The notes beneath the pieces are model-generated. The model was not told the DNA's origin. It made no database searches and worked only from the letters and a program-made list of their open reading frames with translations. A program made the translations under genes and the position numbers. From positions 1,548,781 through 1,612,780 of the forward strand of contig NZ_JAEVYN010000001.1 in NCBI RefSeq assembly GCF_016807185.1: DNA of 64,000 bases, read 5' to 3'. This stretch comes from Leptolyngbya sp. Cla-17 (GTDB taxonomy: Bacteria; Cyanobacteriota; Cyanobacteriia; Leptolyngbyales; Leptolyngbyaceae). Positions 26,994-35,969 of this stretch are shown piece after piece; position 1 is the stretch's first letter, and every line of letters starts with the position of its first letter.

Positions 26994-28178
26994 ATGGAAC
27001 AAGATGCCTATTCTCAGCTTTCTCCTCACCATCAGCGGCAGCGCCTTAAAGAACTGGCGGTGGTTTTTTTAAGATTGGGCGCGATCGCCTTTGGTGGACC
27101 GGCTGCTCACATCTCCATGATGGATGAAGAAGTTGTAGAGCGGCGGCAGTGGATGAGCCGCGAAAAGCTGTTGGATTTATTGGGCATCACCAACTTGATT
27201 CCGGGACCAAACTCGACTGAACTGGCGATTCACATTGGCTATGAGCGTGGCGGATTATGGGGATTGGCGATCGCGGGTGTCTGCTTCATTTTGCCTGCAA
27301 TGCTGATTGTTTGGGGGTTGGCGGCGATCTATGTCCAGACTCAGGCAATTCCGCAGGTGGGCTGGTTGCTCTATGGCATTAAGGCGGTAATCGTGGCGAT
27401 CGTGGTGCAGGCAGTGTGGAAGTTGGGCAAAAAGGCATTGAAAGATACGCCCACAGTGATTGCTGCGATTGCGGTCACCATTGCCTATTTCTTGAATGTC
27501 AACGAAATCTTGCTGCTGCTATTGGGTGGACTTGCCGTGATGCTGTTTAAGAATTGGCAGCGTCGCCGTAACCTGGGTGCTATGGGAGCATGGATGGTGC
27601 CAGTGGGTGCGATCACGCAGGTGACGACCGTTCCAGCAGTGCCCGCCCCGACTGGATTGAGCGTCTTTTTGTTTTTTCTCAAAGTTGGCTCTGTACTCTA
27701 TGGCAGTGGCTATGTGTTGCTGGCATTTTTGCAAAATGGGTTAGTGCAGGAACGGCACTGGTTGACTTCTCAACAATTGTTAGACGCGATCGCCATTGGG
27801 CAATTCACGCCGGGTCCGGTGTTTACAACGGCAACGTTCATCGGCTATTTGCTCGCAGGCAACAGCGGCGCGATCGCGGCAACAGTTGGCATCTTTCTGC
27901 CTGCCTTCATATTGGTGGCACTGATTAATCCTTGGGTTCCAAAACTGCGCCAATCTCCCTGGGCAAGTGACTTCTTGGATGGAGTGAATGCTGCATCCAT
28001 GGGGCTGATGGCAGGAGTCACCTATGTTTTGGCACGCACCGCTTTAGTGGATTGGGTCACGGTTACTGTCGCAATTCTGAGCGCGATCGCGGTCTTTCGG
28101 TTCAAAATTAATTCCGCCTGGTTAGTGCTGGCGGGGGCACTCATCGGCTTCCTCGCAAAACTGCTGCTGCCTGTCTAA
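26994..28178 (+). CDS. chrA: Chromate transporter
   Basis: A 394-residue CHR-family membrane protein with the two homologous halves of the long form. Half 1: FLRLGAIAFGGPAAHISMMD, with ITNLIPGPNSTELAIHIGY. Half 2, beginning near residue 220: LKVGSVLYGSGYVLLAFLQ, with IGQFTPGPVFTTATFIGYLL. About ten hydrophobic helices are seen. The family exports chromate, probably by proton antiport, and confers chromate resistance; in cyanobacteria it may also handle sulfate-like anions. The gene runs divergently from tatA and ends 120 bp before tRNA-Leu. Confidence 0.93.
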   Translation: MEQDAYSQLSPHHQRQRLKELAVVFLRLGAIAFGGPAAHISMMDEEVVERRQWMSREKLLDLLGITNLIPGPNSTELAIHIGYERGGLWGLAIAGVCFILPAMLIVWGLAAIYVQTQAIPQVGWLLYGIKAVIVAIVVQAVWKLGKKALKDTPTVIAAIAVTIAYFLNVNEILLLLLGGLAVMLFKNWQRRRNLGAMGAWMVPVGAITQVTTVPAVPAPTGLSVFLFFLKVGSVLYGSGYVLLAFLQNGLVQERHWLTSQQLLDAIAIGQFTPGPVFTTATFIGYLLAGNSGAIAATVGIFLPAFILVALINPWVPKLRQSPWASDFLDGVNAASMGLMAGVTYVLARTALVDWVTVTVAILSAIAVFRFKINSAWLVLAGALIGFLAKLLLPV

Positions 28179-28302
28179 GGGTTTTCAGGTTTCAGAGCTA
28201 TCTTCAAAAACCTGCTGCCATAAGCCTGTTCCATCCAACTTACATTTGCTGAAAGATTTGCTTCACATCTGGTTTACCTGATATACTCAATAAGCAAATC
28301 TT

Positions 28303-28384
28303 GGGCGGGTGGCGGAATTGGTAGACGCACCGCACTCAAAATGCGGCGAAGAAATTCGTGCGAGTTCGAGTCTCGCTCTGCCCA
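28303..28384 (+). tRNA. tRNA-Leu (CAA)
   Basis: A complete class II tRNA. The 7-bp acceptor stem GGGCGGG/TCTGCCC has two G-U pairs. The D-arm contains GGAATTGGTAGACGC, typical of tRNA-Leu. The anticodon loop is CTCAAAA with anticodon CAA. A long variable arm follows, then the T-arm GCGAG-TTCGAGT-CTCGC. The discriminator is A73 and CCA is not encoded. It reads UUG codons. Confidence 0.97.
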
Positions 28385-28490
28385 TAGCTTCAATTTAATC
28401 AGCAGGCATCCAAATTTAACGGTGCCTGCTTTTTTAATGCGTTCGCGGAAGCTCGGTGTATTTTAGACCACGCGATCGCCCCCTTACGGA

Positions 28491-28519
28491 TTGACAATCC
28501 ACCGCTCAGAAAATATGCT
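28491..28519 (+). promoter_or_regulatory. Sigma-70-type promoter for the gene at 28598
   Basis: A perfect -35 box TTGACA (28491-28496) and TATGCT (28514-28519) are separated by 17 bp, about 75-80 bp upstream of the ATG at 28598. It is one of the clearest promoter matches in the window. Confidence 0.6.
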
Positions 28520-28597
28520 TGCCTAAAATAGTACATTTGAACTAAGTTCTTGAGTCAGAACTCTTTAGCATTAGTTCAACTATCACAGGAAGCCGCA

Positions 28598-28960
28598 ATG
28601 TCTCACCCAGTATTCTCTTTGATTTCAATCGGTGCGATCGCAGGAATGGTGCCCATGGCTATCGTTCAATCCGCCACACCAAAAGCGCAGTCAAACGAAG
28701 TCTTGCAAATGGTGATGGTGGATCAAACCCAGCTTTCTTCCAGCCAGCGCAGTGCCTTTCAGCAATATCTTCAAACGGTCAGCTTGCCATCTACCAAGGT
28801 TGGAAAGCGCTGCCAATATTACGGTAAACCCAACGTATGGTGTTTGATTTTGGATGCACCTGTTGCAAATCAAGTCTTTCAGCAGATTAGCCGTCAACCC
28901 TTTGGCTCAGCCGCTTCTGTAAAACCAGTACGCCGCTTTAGATCCCCAGAGAAGAGCTAA
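28598..28960 (+). CDS. Small secreted protein of unknown function
   Basis: The protein is 120 residues from the ATG at 28598, chosen because ACAGGAAG lies 6-8 bases upstream; the frame is open further 5' but without better signals. The N-terminus (MSHPVFSLISIGAIAGMVPM) is a probable signal peptide, with possible cleavage after ATPKAQ. The mature part has two Cys (KRCQYY and VWCLIL, about 12 residues apart) that could form a disulfide. I do not recognise a family. It is monocistronic, with its own promoter at 28491-28519. Confidence 0.7.
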   Translation: MSHPVFSLISIGAIAGMVPMAIVQSATPKAQSNEVLQMVMVDQTQLSSSQRSAFQQYLQTVSLPSTKVGKRCQYYGKPNVWCLILDAPVANQVFQQISRQPFGSAASVKPVRRFRSPEKS

Positions 28961-29083
28961 TGCGCTCAGCGACTCATTCAAATTGTGGCGTTATCTTTTT
29001 CTCTCTCATTTGAAAGAGGAAAGTAATGCATCAAATTTTTACGATTACTACAGAAATCTGAAAATTACAGTTTGAGGCTTCTT

Positions 29084-29461
29084 ATGAATCAACCAAATAC
29101 ACCAGATACGCTTCAAAAGAAGCAGGAAACTGAAGGCACGACCACAGATGTGATTATGTCTCCTGAGGATCAGCGAGAAGACCAGGCAGAAATCGACAAC
29201 CCCCAGTGGCAGGGAGAAGGGTTCTTAACCATTGATTCTTTACCACAGGATGTTCAAGCATTGCCTAAAGATGCCCAAATGGCTTTTGTTGCTGCTTACA
29301 ATGCCATCTTTGAAGGAAACAGCGATCGCGAAGCAGCGACTCAAACAGCATGGCAAACCATCGAACACAGCGATCGCTATGTTCGTGGTGAAGATGGCAA
29401 ATGGAAATGCGTTGAGCCTGACCAAGGTCTTCATAGCCCTAGCCCTCAATCGGCATCCTAA
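29084..29461 (+). CDS. ChaB-domain protein
   Basis: The protein is 125 residues from ATG 29084, which follows a TTTGAGG site; a TTG at 29072 is an alternative. An acidic, Gln-rich N-terminus (1-45) leads to a ChaB-type domain: LPQDVQALPKDAQMAFVAAY followed by the AxxxAWxxI helix (AATQTAWQTIEH) and a C-terminal GKWKCV. ChaB proteins are small helical proteins first named beside a cation transporter; their function is unsettled. A good terminator follows. Confidence 0.82.
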   Translation: MNQPNTPDTLQKKQETEGTTTDVIMSPEDQREDQAEIDNPQWQGEGFLTIDSLPQDVQALPKDAQMAFVAAYNAIFEGNSDREAATQTAWQTIEHSDRYVRGEDGKWKCVEPDQGLHSPSPQSAS

Positions 29462-29478
29462 TCAATCTCAATCGACAT

Positions 29479-29527
29479 AAGAGCCAGAAGACGAAGCCCC
29501 AGTGCTTAATTCTTCTGGCTCTTTTTT
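29479..29527 (+). terminator. Intrinsic terminator of the ChaB-domain gene
   Basis: A 12-bp perfect stem AAGAGCCAGAAG (29479-29490) and CTTCTGGCTCTT (29512-29523) is followed by TTTT, 18 bp after the ChaB-domain stop codon. Confidence 0.9.
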
Positions 29528-29670
29528 GATGGTTTTTAGCTGAGTTTTAACAGGGCAATTCTTAGAAAGATTATGGAGAACAACTTTGATTCCGTATGCG
29601 TCAAGCCAAAAAGGTTCCATTTCAGGACATAATCTAGTTTGATTGGTGACTAAACTTACGGTGTCGGTGA

Positions 29671-30807
29671 GTGAACAAGATTCCACCCTTTGATTTATCA
29701 GAACAATTCAAGCTGATTGGCGAAACAATTAATGCTGCTGTTTTAGAAGTGCTGGCTTCGGGACGGTATATTGGCGGCTCTGTTGTGGAAGAGTTTGAAC
29801 AACAGTTTGCCAGCTACATCGGCACATCAGACTGCGTGAGTTGCAACTCCGGCACAGACGCTCTGTTTCTAGCGCTAAGAGCCTTAGGAATCGGCTCAGG
29901 GGATGAAGTCATCACCACACCCTTTACGTTTGTTGCGACGGCTGAGGTAATTAGTGCAGTTGGCGCAACGCCTGTGTTTGCTGATATTGAGTTAGACACT
30001 TTCAATCTCGATTTGAATCAAGTTGAAGCGGCAATCACCGATCGCACTCGCGCGATTATTCCCGTCCATTTATTTGGGCAGCCAACGAATATGACTCGCC
30101 TGATGGCGATCGCTCAAGCCCATAATTTGTTTGTCGTGGAAGACTGTGCTCAATCTACGGGAGCAGAGTGGCAAGACAAACGGGTTGGCAGCATTGGGCA
30201 TATTGGCTGTTTCAGCTTTTATCCCACTAAAAACTTGGGCGCTTGTGGCGATGGCGGGGCAATTACCACGAATGATGTAGCCCTTCGCGATCGCTTGCGT
30301 CGTTTGCGGGATCACGGTCGTCAAGGGGCTTACTATTACGAAGAATTAGGCGTAAACAGCCGTTTAGATGCAGTGCAAGCGGCTATCTTGCAAATTAAAC
30401 TCCGTTATCTAGACCAGTGGAATCAGCAACGTCAAGCAATCAGCGATCGCTATCAGCAACTTTTGAGCCTGGTTCCAGGCATCGTTTTACCTCAAGAAAT
30501 CCCTGGCGGGAAAAGCGTTTGGAATCAATATACGATTCGCGTCACTCAGCAATCTGAGTCAGAGAACCCTGAACCCTTCCGCGATACTCTACGAAGCCGT
30601 CTACAAGAAAAAAATGTCCTGTCAATGGTCTACTATCCGCTTTGCTTACATTTGCAAGCCGCTTACAAAGACTTGGGCTATCAACGGGGTCAGTTGCCCA
30701 ATAGCGAACAAGCTTCTCAAGAAGTCCTGTCTTTGCCGATGTTTCCAGAACTTCGCCCCGATCAGCAAGAGCAAGTTGCCTACAGCCTCAAAGATTGCTT
30801 AATGTGA
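29671..30807 (+). CDS. DegT/DnrJ/EryC1-family sugar aminotransferase
   Basis: A 378-residue PLP-dependent aminotransferase of the type that makes amino sugars from 3- or 4-keto nucleotide sugars. Features in order: SGRYIGGSVVEEFEQQFA, CNSGTDALFLALRALGIG, TPFTFVATAEVI, VVEDCAQSTGA with the PLP-facing Asp, FYPTKNLGACGDGGAI with the Schiff-base Lys, and LRDHGR. Start is GTG at 29671; no in-frame ATG is nearby. It could provide an amino sugar for the glycan locus 5 kb away but is not linked to it. The C-terminus (LPMFPELRPDQQEQVAYSLK) is complete. Confidence 0.93.
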   Translation: MNKIPPFDLSEQFKLIGETINAAVLEVLASGRYIGGSVVEEFEQQFASYIGTSDCVSCNSGTDALFLALRALGIGSGDEVITTPFTFVATAEVISAVGATPVFADIELDTFNLDLNQVEAAITDRTRAIIPVHLFGQPTNMTRLMAIAQAHNLFVVEDCAQSTGAEWQDKRVGSIGHIGCFSFYPTKNLGACGDGGAITTNDVALRDRLRRLRDHGRQGAYYYEELGVNSRLDAVQAAILQIKLRYLDQWNQQRQAISDRYQQLLSLVPGIVLPQEIPGGKSVWNQYTIRVTQQSESENPEPFRDTLRSRLQEKNVLSMVYYPLCLHLQAAYKDLGYQRGQLPNSEQASQEVLSLPMFPELRPDQQEQVAYSLKDCLM

Positions 30808-30959
30808 TTTCACATTAAGCATTTGCCCAATCCTCTGCCAACTTTGCCTCAGTTAGCTGAAAGGGTTCACTTTGCTGTTGGGTATGTGTTGACTTACGCT
30901 ACATTTGTGATTACTTCGACTGCTGGTAAGTTTGGCTAACGCCGACTTGCTAACTCACT

Positions 30960-30993
30960 AAAAAATTCCCTGCCTCACGATAGGGGATTTTTT
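30960..30993 (+). terminator. Intrinsic terminator
   Basis: AAAAATTCCCT and AGGGGATTTTT form an 11-bp stem with one wobble pair, ending in a T-run, about 150 bp after the aminotransferase stop. It probably ends that transcript and insulates the decayed HEPN gene. Confidence 0.75.
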
Positions 30994-31056
30994 AATATTG
31001 AAACGATTTGGGCTATACATGGATCATTCTCGACTGTAGCTTGTTGATAGATTGAT

Positions 31057-32071
31057 ATGGGTAACACTAGATCAAGCACGCGATGTTTAGTAGCTGAATT
31101 TCAAGTTGAAATACCGGGAATTTTGGTTACAAAAAGGTCATCAAATGACAAGCTTCGATATCAAATTACAATCGATGGTTTTGATGTAGAACTGGAGATC
31201 ATTCCTGAGAGAGGTACTGGCTCAAAGCACAAGACAGAGCGACATTTTACGCATCCTTCAGACCAAATAAGAATTTCCGTATCACGCAGTGAAACTGAAG
31301 CCCCACCATCAGTATTAATAACAAAGGGAATAAGGGAATACACAGTTCAAACGCCCTACTTTGAAGCTAGATTGCCAGAGTACAGACGTAGCGGTTAATG
31401 TACTGAATCAAGCAATTCTTTTCTTTAAATATAAGCTGAGACATCCACTTCTAAAAACTATAGATGAGCTTCACCAAGATGTTCAAAACCCAAGATGGCT
31501 AGATGAAGATGGAAACGAAGTTGGAAAAGCTCGCCAAGTATGAGTAGTAAAACCCGTTCCAGGAATCGGTTCAAAAGGATTTGGAATCAAGAAATTTGAG
31601 AAAAAGCACGATCAACAACTTCTTAAAGCTTTGGCTAATCAGGTTAAATTTCGTTTCTATGAAGAAATTCTTTCGGAGTCCCAAGCTTCAGTTTTCAACG
31701 GAAATCTGCGTCGAGCTGTACTAGAGCTAGCTATTGCCTGCGAGCTTGCTACGAAACAATCATTTTTTGGAGAAGCTAGTCGCGCAGGGCTGGCATTCGA
31801 GTATCTTGAGGATAAAGGACGTGTAAATGTCAAAGTTCTAGATTTGATAACTGGAGTCGCAGTGCAGGTCATTGGTCAAAGCTTCAAGGATTTTGACAAG
31901 AATGCTTATATAGATATTGATCATCTATTTAGGTGTCGAAACAAAGTTGCTCATCGAGGTGAACCTAAATTCAAAGATGATACTGGAAAAGAGTATGAGA
32001 TTAGTGAGGAGATTCTCCAACGATGGTGGGATTCAGCAGAAAAACTCTTTCGTTGGTTAGACTCATTTTGA
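31057..32071 (+). pseudogene. Broken HEPN-domain gene (frameshift plus stop)
   Basis: One gene of about 335 codons appears to be in three pieces. Piece 1 (31057-31398, 113 codons) has no recognised domain. At about 31361-31398 the coding signal moves to the next frame, where 31361-31543 reads on to an in-frame TGA at 31541-31543. The same frame then continues without interruption from 31544 to 32071. The last part has a helical domain ending in FRCRNKVAHRGE, the Rx4H motif of HEPN domains (RNases of toxin and defence systems). The usual polar residue after Arg (Asn) is present. A one-base insertion near 31385 and one nonsense change would explain it. Sequencing error is the alternative. Confidence 0.65.
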
Positions 32072-32158
32072 AGTTCTTGATTATTCACTAATCTGAATTT
32101 CAAAGTTCAATATTGGAAAAGCTATCTTCCTTCTCCACACCGTGGTGCATCTCCTTTT

Positions 32159-32515
32159 TCAACGCATATGTGATTTAAACAAGCGATCGCTCCACTCTTG
32201 AGAGCATCTAGCAATTTGCAAGCGATCCCCTGAGCTTAACCAGAGCTTTGACCAGTGGAGTTTCCATCGACTCAACTGGCGTTGCAGTTCAACCAATTCG
32301 CTGGCTAAATCTAGGTTTGTATCCAGGTTAAGGCTGGAAACTATCCACTCAACAAAAAACTGGCTTTCTCGAATCAGGTCTTGAGCAAGCTTCTCCTCTG
32401 TACCTGCTTGAGCCACTGCTTTGATTTGAGTTAGGTTTTCAACCAACCGACCGATCTGAGCCGAAACGTCATGTTGTAGATATTGGGTTTTGAAGATATC
32501 CAAATTTACTGCCAT
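32159..32515 (-). CDS. Conserved hypothetical helical protein
   Basis: A 118-residue protein that I do not recognise. It is almost entirely alpha-helical in pattern (MAVNLDIFKTQYLQHDVSAQ, then heptad-like Leu spacing), has no signal peptide or membrane segment, and includes a Trp-rich stretch (SRWKLHWSKLWLSS). Codon use resembles its neighbours and a HIP1 site lies at its 3' end. It stands about 100 bp upstream of mtnA on the same strand and may be co-transcribed with it in the opposite sense to the HEPN debris. Confidence 0.65.
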   Translation of the reverse strand: MAVNLDIFKTQYLQHDVSAQIGRLVENLTQIKAVAQAGTEEKLAQDLIRESQFFVEWIVSSLNLDTNLDLASELVELQRQLSRWKLHWSKLWLSSGDRLQIARCSQEWSDRLFKSHMR

Positions 32516-32613
32516 CGCACATTCCCTAAAAGATTTTGAATAGTGCGGTTAGTCTGCGCTCGAACCGCTCAAACTCAAGCAGCTAATCAGGCTATTGCAG
32601 CGATGCATCTGTG

Positions 32614-33675
32614 CTAAGCAGCCGATTTTGCTTTTAGTCGATCGCTCAGTTCACCCGGAGCGATCGCGCCATGTTCGGTAATAATTGCGGTGATCAATTC
32701 GGCGGGAGTGACATCAAAGGCGGGATTGTAGAACTCGGCTCCGGCGGGGCAGAGGGTGGTGTCGCCAATTTGGTAAACTTCGCTGGGGTTGCGCTCTTCG
32801 ATCGGAATTTGGGAGCCGTCGGCGATCGCGAAATCGATGGTGGATAGGGGAGCCGCGACGTAAAACGGGATGTTGTGGGCTTTGGCAACGAGCGACAGGC
32901 TGTAGGTGCCGATTTTGTTTGCCGCATCGCCATTTGCCGCAATGCGATCGGCTCCCACCACTACCAGGTCAATCATGCCGAGCTTCATGCAGTGTGCTGC
33001 CATGTTGTCGGTGATCACTGTAACGGGAATCCCTTCCTGGACGCATTCCCAGGCAGTCAGCTTTGCGCCTTGCAAGCGAGGACGGGTTTCATCGGCATAC
33101 ACTCGCTCTAACCGTTCTGCTGTCCACGCCGATCGCACCACGCCGAGAGCAGTGCCATAGCCCGCCGTTGCCAAAGCGCCAGCATTGCAGTGAGTCAAAA
33201 TTCGTAGTTTTGCCGGAGCGGAAGGCAAAATGCTCAATCCATGGTCGCCAATTTGTTGACAGGTACGAATATCGTCTGCGTTGATAGTGCGCGCTGTTTC
33301 CAGCAGGAGAGTTCTGATCTTATCGACGGAGCCTTCGGTGTGGTAGGCAACTTTCATCATTTGGTCAATCGCCCAAAACAGGTTGACCGCGGTGGGTCGA
33401 GTGGCTCGGAGGCGTTCAGCTACTTTCTCTAACTGAGCCAAAAATTCGCCGCGATCGCCCGTTTCAATTTCTCCTGCGCCTAAATACACGCCATAGGCTG
33501 CTGCCACGCCAATTGCCGGGGCACCGCGCACAATCATCGTTTCAATCGCCACTGCCATCTCTTCAGAATGGCGGATCTCCGCGCTGCCATATTCGTTGGG
33601 CAGGCGAGTTTGATCAATTAGGCGCACATGGTCGTTGTGCCAGATAACCGGATAAACGGGATTTGCTTGAGCCAT
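32614..33675 (-). CDS. mtnA: S-methyl-5-thioribose-1-phosphate isomerase
   Basis: Converts 5-methylthioribose-1-phosphate to methylthioribulose-1-phosphate in methionine salvage. The protein is 353 residues from ATG 33675; an upstream GTG at 33684 adds three. Family blocks: IVRGAPAIGVAAAYG near residue 48, LTHCNAGALATAGYGTALG with the catalytic Cys, and VVGADRIAANGDAANKIGT with the catalytic Asp, ending in DVTPAELITAIITEHG. It is an eIF2B-alpha-fold protein, and the GAP/NAG motifs support MtnA over eIF2B paralogues. No other salvage gene is adjacent. Confidence 0.95.
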   Translation of the reverse strand: MAQANPVYPVIWHNDHVRLIDQTRLPNEYGSAEIRHSEEMAVAIETMIVRGAPAIGVAAAYGVYLGAGEIETGDRGEFLAQLEKVAERLRATRPTAVNLFWAIDQMMKVAYHTEGSVDKIRTLLLETARTINADDIRTCQQIGDHGLSILPSAPAKLRILTHCNAGALATAGYGTALGVVRSAWTAERLERVYADETRPRLQGAKLTAWECVQEGIPVTVITDNMAAHCMKLGMIDLVVVGADRIAANGDAANKIGTYSLSLVAKAHNIPFYVAAPLSTIDFAIADGSQIPIEERNPSEVYQIGDTTLCPAGAEFYNPAFDVTPAELITAIITEHGAIAPGELSDRLKAKSAA

Positions 33676-33741
33676 TTGAAACACGCACCAGAAACTAAAG
33701 AAATTATCCCTGAAGTTGCCCCCTATCGATTGAGCAATTTC

Positions 33742-34740
33742 CTAGCCTTCGGTTTCAGCACAGTTAAACAGGTGCAACCCTAGAAGCTGAGATAAATCCT
33801 CGCAAACTTTTACGCCGCGCACACTGTTGCTGCGCTCATCCAAGGGTGGGGAGAAGATGCCGATGCCCATCCGACCCGGAACGACCACAATCACTCCGCC
33901 GCTCACTCCGCTTTTTGCTGGCAGTCCCACGCGGTAAGCCCATTCGCCGGAATAGTTATACATGCCACAGGCATACATCACACTCAACATATCCCGAACA
34001 TAGCAAGCAGGCACCGCTTGCGTCCCAGTCAAGGGATTTTGACCGCGATTGGCTAACGTGGCCGCCATTGTTGCCAAATCGCAGCAGTTCACCATGAGGG
34101 AGCATTGTTGAAAGTAAAGATCTAACGCTTCGTCAATTTTTTCGTCAATCATGCCAAAGTTCAGCATCAGGTGTGCCATTGCCCGATTCCGATGTCCCGT
34201 TGTGCGCTCAGACATGAAAGTTGGCATATCAATGAAGGTTTCATGTCCGATGTAGCGTTCAAACATTTCCAACAGGCGGTTGAGGCGTTCGGTAGCTCCT
34301 TTGCCTTTGATTAAGCTGGTGGTCGCGATCGCGCCTGCATTCACCATTGGGTTATAAGGACGCTTTGACTGCTCATCTAAAATAATGGCGTTAAACGCAT
34401 CACCTGTTGGTTCTACGCCCACTTTCGACAACACGCGATCGCGTCCATGATCTTCCAACGCCAATCCATGCACAAACACCTTAGAAATGGATTGGATGGT
34501 AAATAGCTGGCGAGAGTCTCCTACTTCAAACAATTTCCCATCTGTGGTCATGACACAAATACTGAACCAGTTGGGGTCCATTTTTGCCAGTTCTGGAATG
34601 TAGGTTGCCAAGTTGCCTGATTGTAAAAATTGATATTTTGAGTGGAGTTGATGAAGAACAGAGTCCAGCGAATGAGGCTGAGGACGAAAAGAGCGAGTGC
34701 CTGACTCAGAAGCAAGATTTTCCCCAGTAGTCATATCCAT
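33742..34740 (-). CDS. glsA: Glutaminase
   Basis: Hydrolyses L-glutamine to glutamate and ammonia (serine-dependent, beta-lactamase-like fold). The start is uncertain: ATG 34740 gives about 332 residues; a GTG at 34803 extends the frame to 353. Neither has a clear ribosome binding site, but family similarity starts only at LHQLHSKYQFLQSGNLATYI. Seen: FTIQSISKVF with the catalytic Ser-x-x-Lys, NPMVNAGAI, ERTTGHRNRAMAHLM, CSLMVNCCDLATMAATLANR and the C-terminal AKSGVSGGVIVVVPGRMGIG. Position downstream of a gene-poor spacer suggests its own promoter. Confidence 0.95.
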   Translation of the reverse strand: MDMTTGENLASESGTRSFRPQPHSLDSVLHQLHSKYQFLQSGNLATYIPELAKMDPNWFSICVMTTDGKLFEVGDSRQLFTIQSISKVFVHGLALEDHGRDRVLSKVGVEPTGDAFNAIILDEQSKRPYNPMVNAGAIATTSLIKGKGATERLNRLLEMFERYIGHETFIDMPTFMSERTTGHRNRAMAHLMLNFGMIDEKIDEALDLYFQQCSLMVNCCDLATMAATLANRGQNPLTGTQAVPACYVRDMLSVMYACGMYNYSGEWAYRVGLPAKSGVSGGVIVVVPGRMGIGIFSPPLDERSNSVRGVKVCEDLSQLLGLHLFNCAETEG

Positions 34741-35096
34741 GGTTGGTTGTGAATGGCATAAAGAGTAGGGAAGCCAATCATATAGCCCGTCGTGGTGTTT
34801 CACAGTATTTAAGGCTGCTGGAGCGCCCTAGCAAGCGCCAACTTGTCAGTTCACCTAGTTCCACTCGCCAATCTGGCACAAGGGGCTAGACATTTCCAAG
34901 GATCCGTAGGAATATATCGATGTGAGGAGTTAATCGAAAGAAAGAAGCCCTTGGAGTCGAAACACGGACAGACGCCCAGGGGCTTTTTTCATGGAATTTT
35001 TTGTGGTAACCCAAGGTAACTATTTCGGTTGGCTGCTAAAGTAGTACATTGTAACTGATAATTGCTTCGGCTTGAGTCGTCAACCATTAGTGCAGC
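34741..35096. other. Gene-free spacer with possible small RNA
   Basis: No protein gene was found between glsA (minus) and the DUF4230 gene (plus). The spacer holds an intrinsic terminator at 34946-34989 on the plus strand with no gene in front of it. A TATATC at 34913-34918 could serve as a -10 box, which would give a transcript of about 65 nt. The -35 match is weak. Confidence 0.35.
34946..34989 (+). terminator. Orphan intrinsic terminator
   Basis: AGCCCTTGG (34946-34954) pairs with CCAGGGGCT (34976-34984, one G-U) and six T residues follow. No plus-strand gene lies upstream in the spacer, so it may end a small RNA. Confidence 0.75.
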
Positions 35097-35903
35097 GTGA
35101 GACAGGACGATCATCACTATCACCGTAGAGGCAGTTGGTTTGGCGGCTTGCTCTGGATGCTGTCGGGAGGCGCTGTGACTGCCGCATTGCTGATTGGATT
35201 TAGTCAGTGGCACTGGAGCGATCGCTTACTATCTGCCTTCAATACCTTAATCAATCCACCCCAACCTCTGCCAAAGGTGGATGTGCGCTCAATCATGATC
35301 CAAAAAGTGCGCGAAGCGAGTGAATTGACCACCGCATCCTTCACGATGCAAGCAGTTGTGCCTACGGAGCAAGATGCGACCGTAAGCGGCTTTACCATCG
35401 GCACCACCAAGCTGCTGTATGTTGCCTATGGCGAAGTGCTAGCAGGAGTTGATTTGAGTCAACTGACCGAGCAAAGCGTGCAAACCAGCGGTGACACGAT
35501 TCAGATTCAGCTACCGCCGCCCAAAATTTTAAATAGCAAAATTGATGTGACCAAATCTCAGGTTTATGACTACAACCGGGGTTTCTTGGGCTTGGGACCC
35601 GATGTTGCGCCAGATTTACAAGCAAGAGCGCAACAAGAAGCGCTTCAAAAAATTATGCTAGCAGCCTGTGAAGCAGGTCTATTACAAAAAGCTAGCGATC
35701 GCGCCAAATTTGTTGTCGCTCAGTTGCTCAACACCGCAGGCTATAAAGCGGTGACTATCGATATGCCTGCTCCAACTCTTCAAGCAAGTGCCTGTGCAGC
35801 CTCAATCAATCAATCTAGTGATGTTACTTCTAACCCAGTCACTCCAAATAATCCACAGCTAATCAATCCACAACCAATCAACTCACAACCAGCGAGTCAA
35901 TAA
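35097..35903 (+). CDS. DUF4230 domain-containing membrane-anchored protein
   Basis: A 268-residue protein. A basic N-terminus (MRQDDHHYHRRGSWFG) and one membrane helix at about 18-38 anchor it; the DUF4230 domain (about 60-235) faces the periplasm. Domain marks: IQKVREASELTTASFTMQAV, KLLYVAYGEVLAGVDLSQL and IQLPPPKILNSKIDVTKSQV followed by the VYDYNRG block. A low-complexity Asn/Pro/Gln tail follows residue 245. The family's role is unknown. Start is GTG at 35097; no ATG fits. Confidence 0.85.
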   Translation: MRQDDHHYHRRGSWFGGLLWMLSGGAVTAALLIGFSQWHWSDRLLSAFNTLINPPQPLPKVDVRSIMIQKVREASELTTASFTMQAVVPTEQDATVSGFTIGTTKLLYVAYGEVLAGVDLSQLTEQSVQTSGDTIQIQLPPPKILNSKIDVTKSQVYDYNRGFLGLGPDVAPDLQARAQQEALQKIMLAACEAGLLQKASDRAKFVVAQLLNTAGYKAVTIDMPAPTLQASACAASINQSSDVTSNPVTPNNPQLINPQPINSQPASQ

Positions 35904-35969
35904 GCTTTCATTCTTTTGCAATTTGTCAGTATTGGGTAGGTTCATTTCTTCTTGCGAGCATGTAGCCTA

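Noticed and set aside
29468..29686. Minus-strand open frame of 72 codons between the ChaB-domain and aminotransferase genes
   Set aside because: It overlaps the terminator and the aminotransferase start, and shows no family features.
30808..30945. Open frame continuing after the aminotransferase TGA
   Set aside because: The aminotransferase already ends with the usual family C-terminus and the extension has no domain features.
34920..34936. Minus-strand ACTCCTCACAT resembling the conserved core of the cyanobacterial small RNA Yfr1
   Set aside because: The terminator nearby is on the other strand, no T-run hairpin follows the motif on minus, and the last base differs. Coincidence is more likely.
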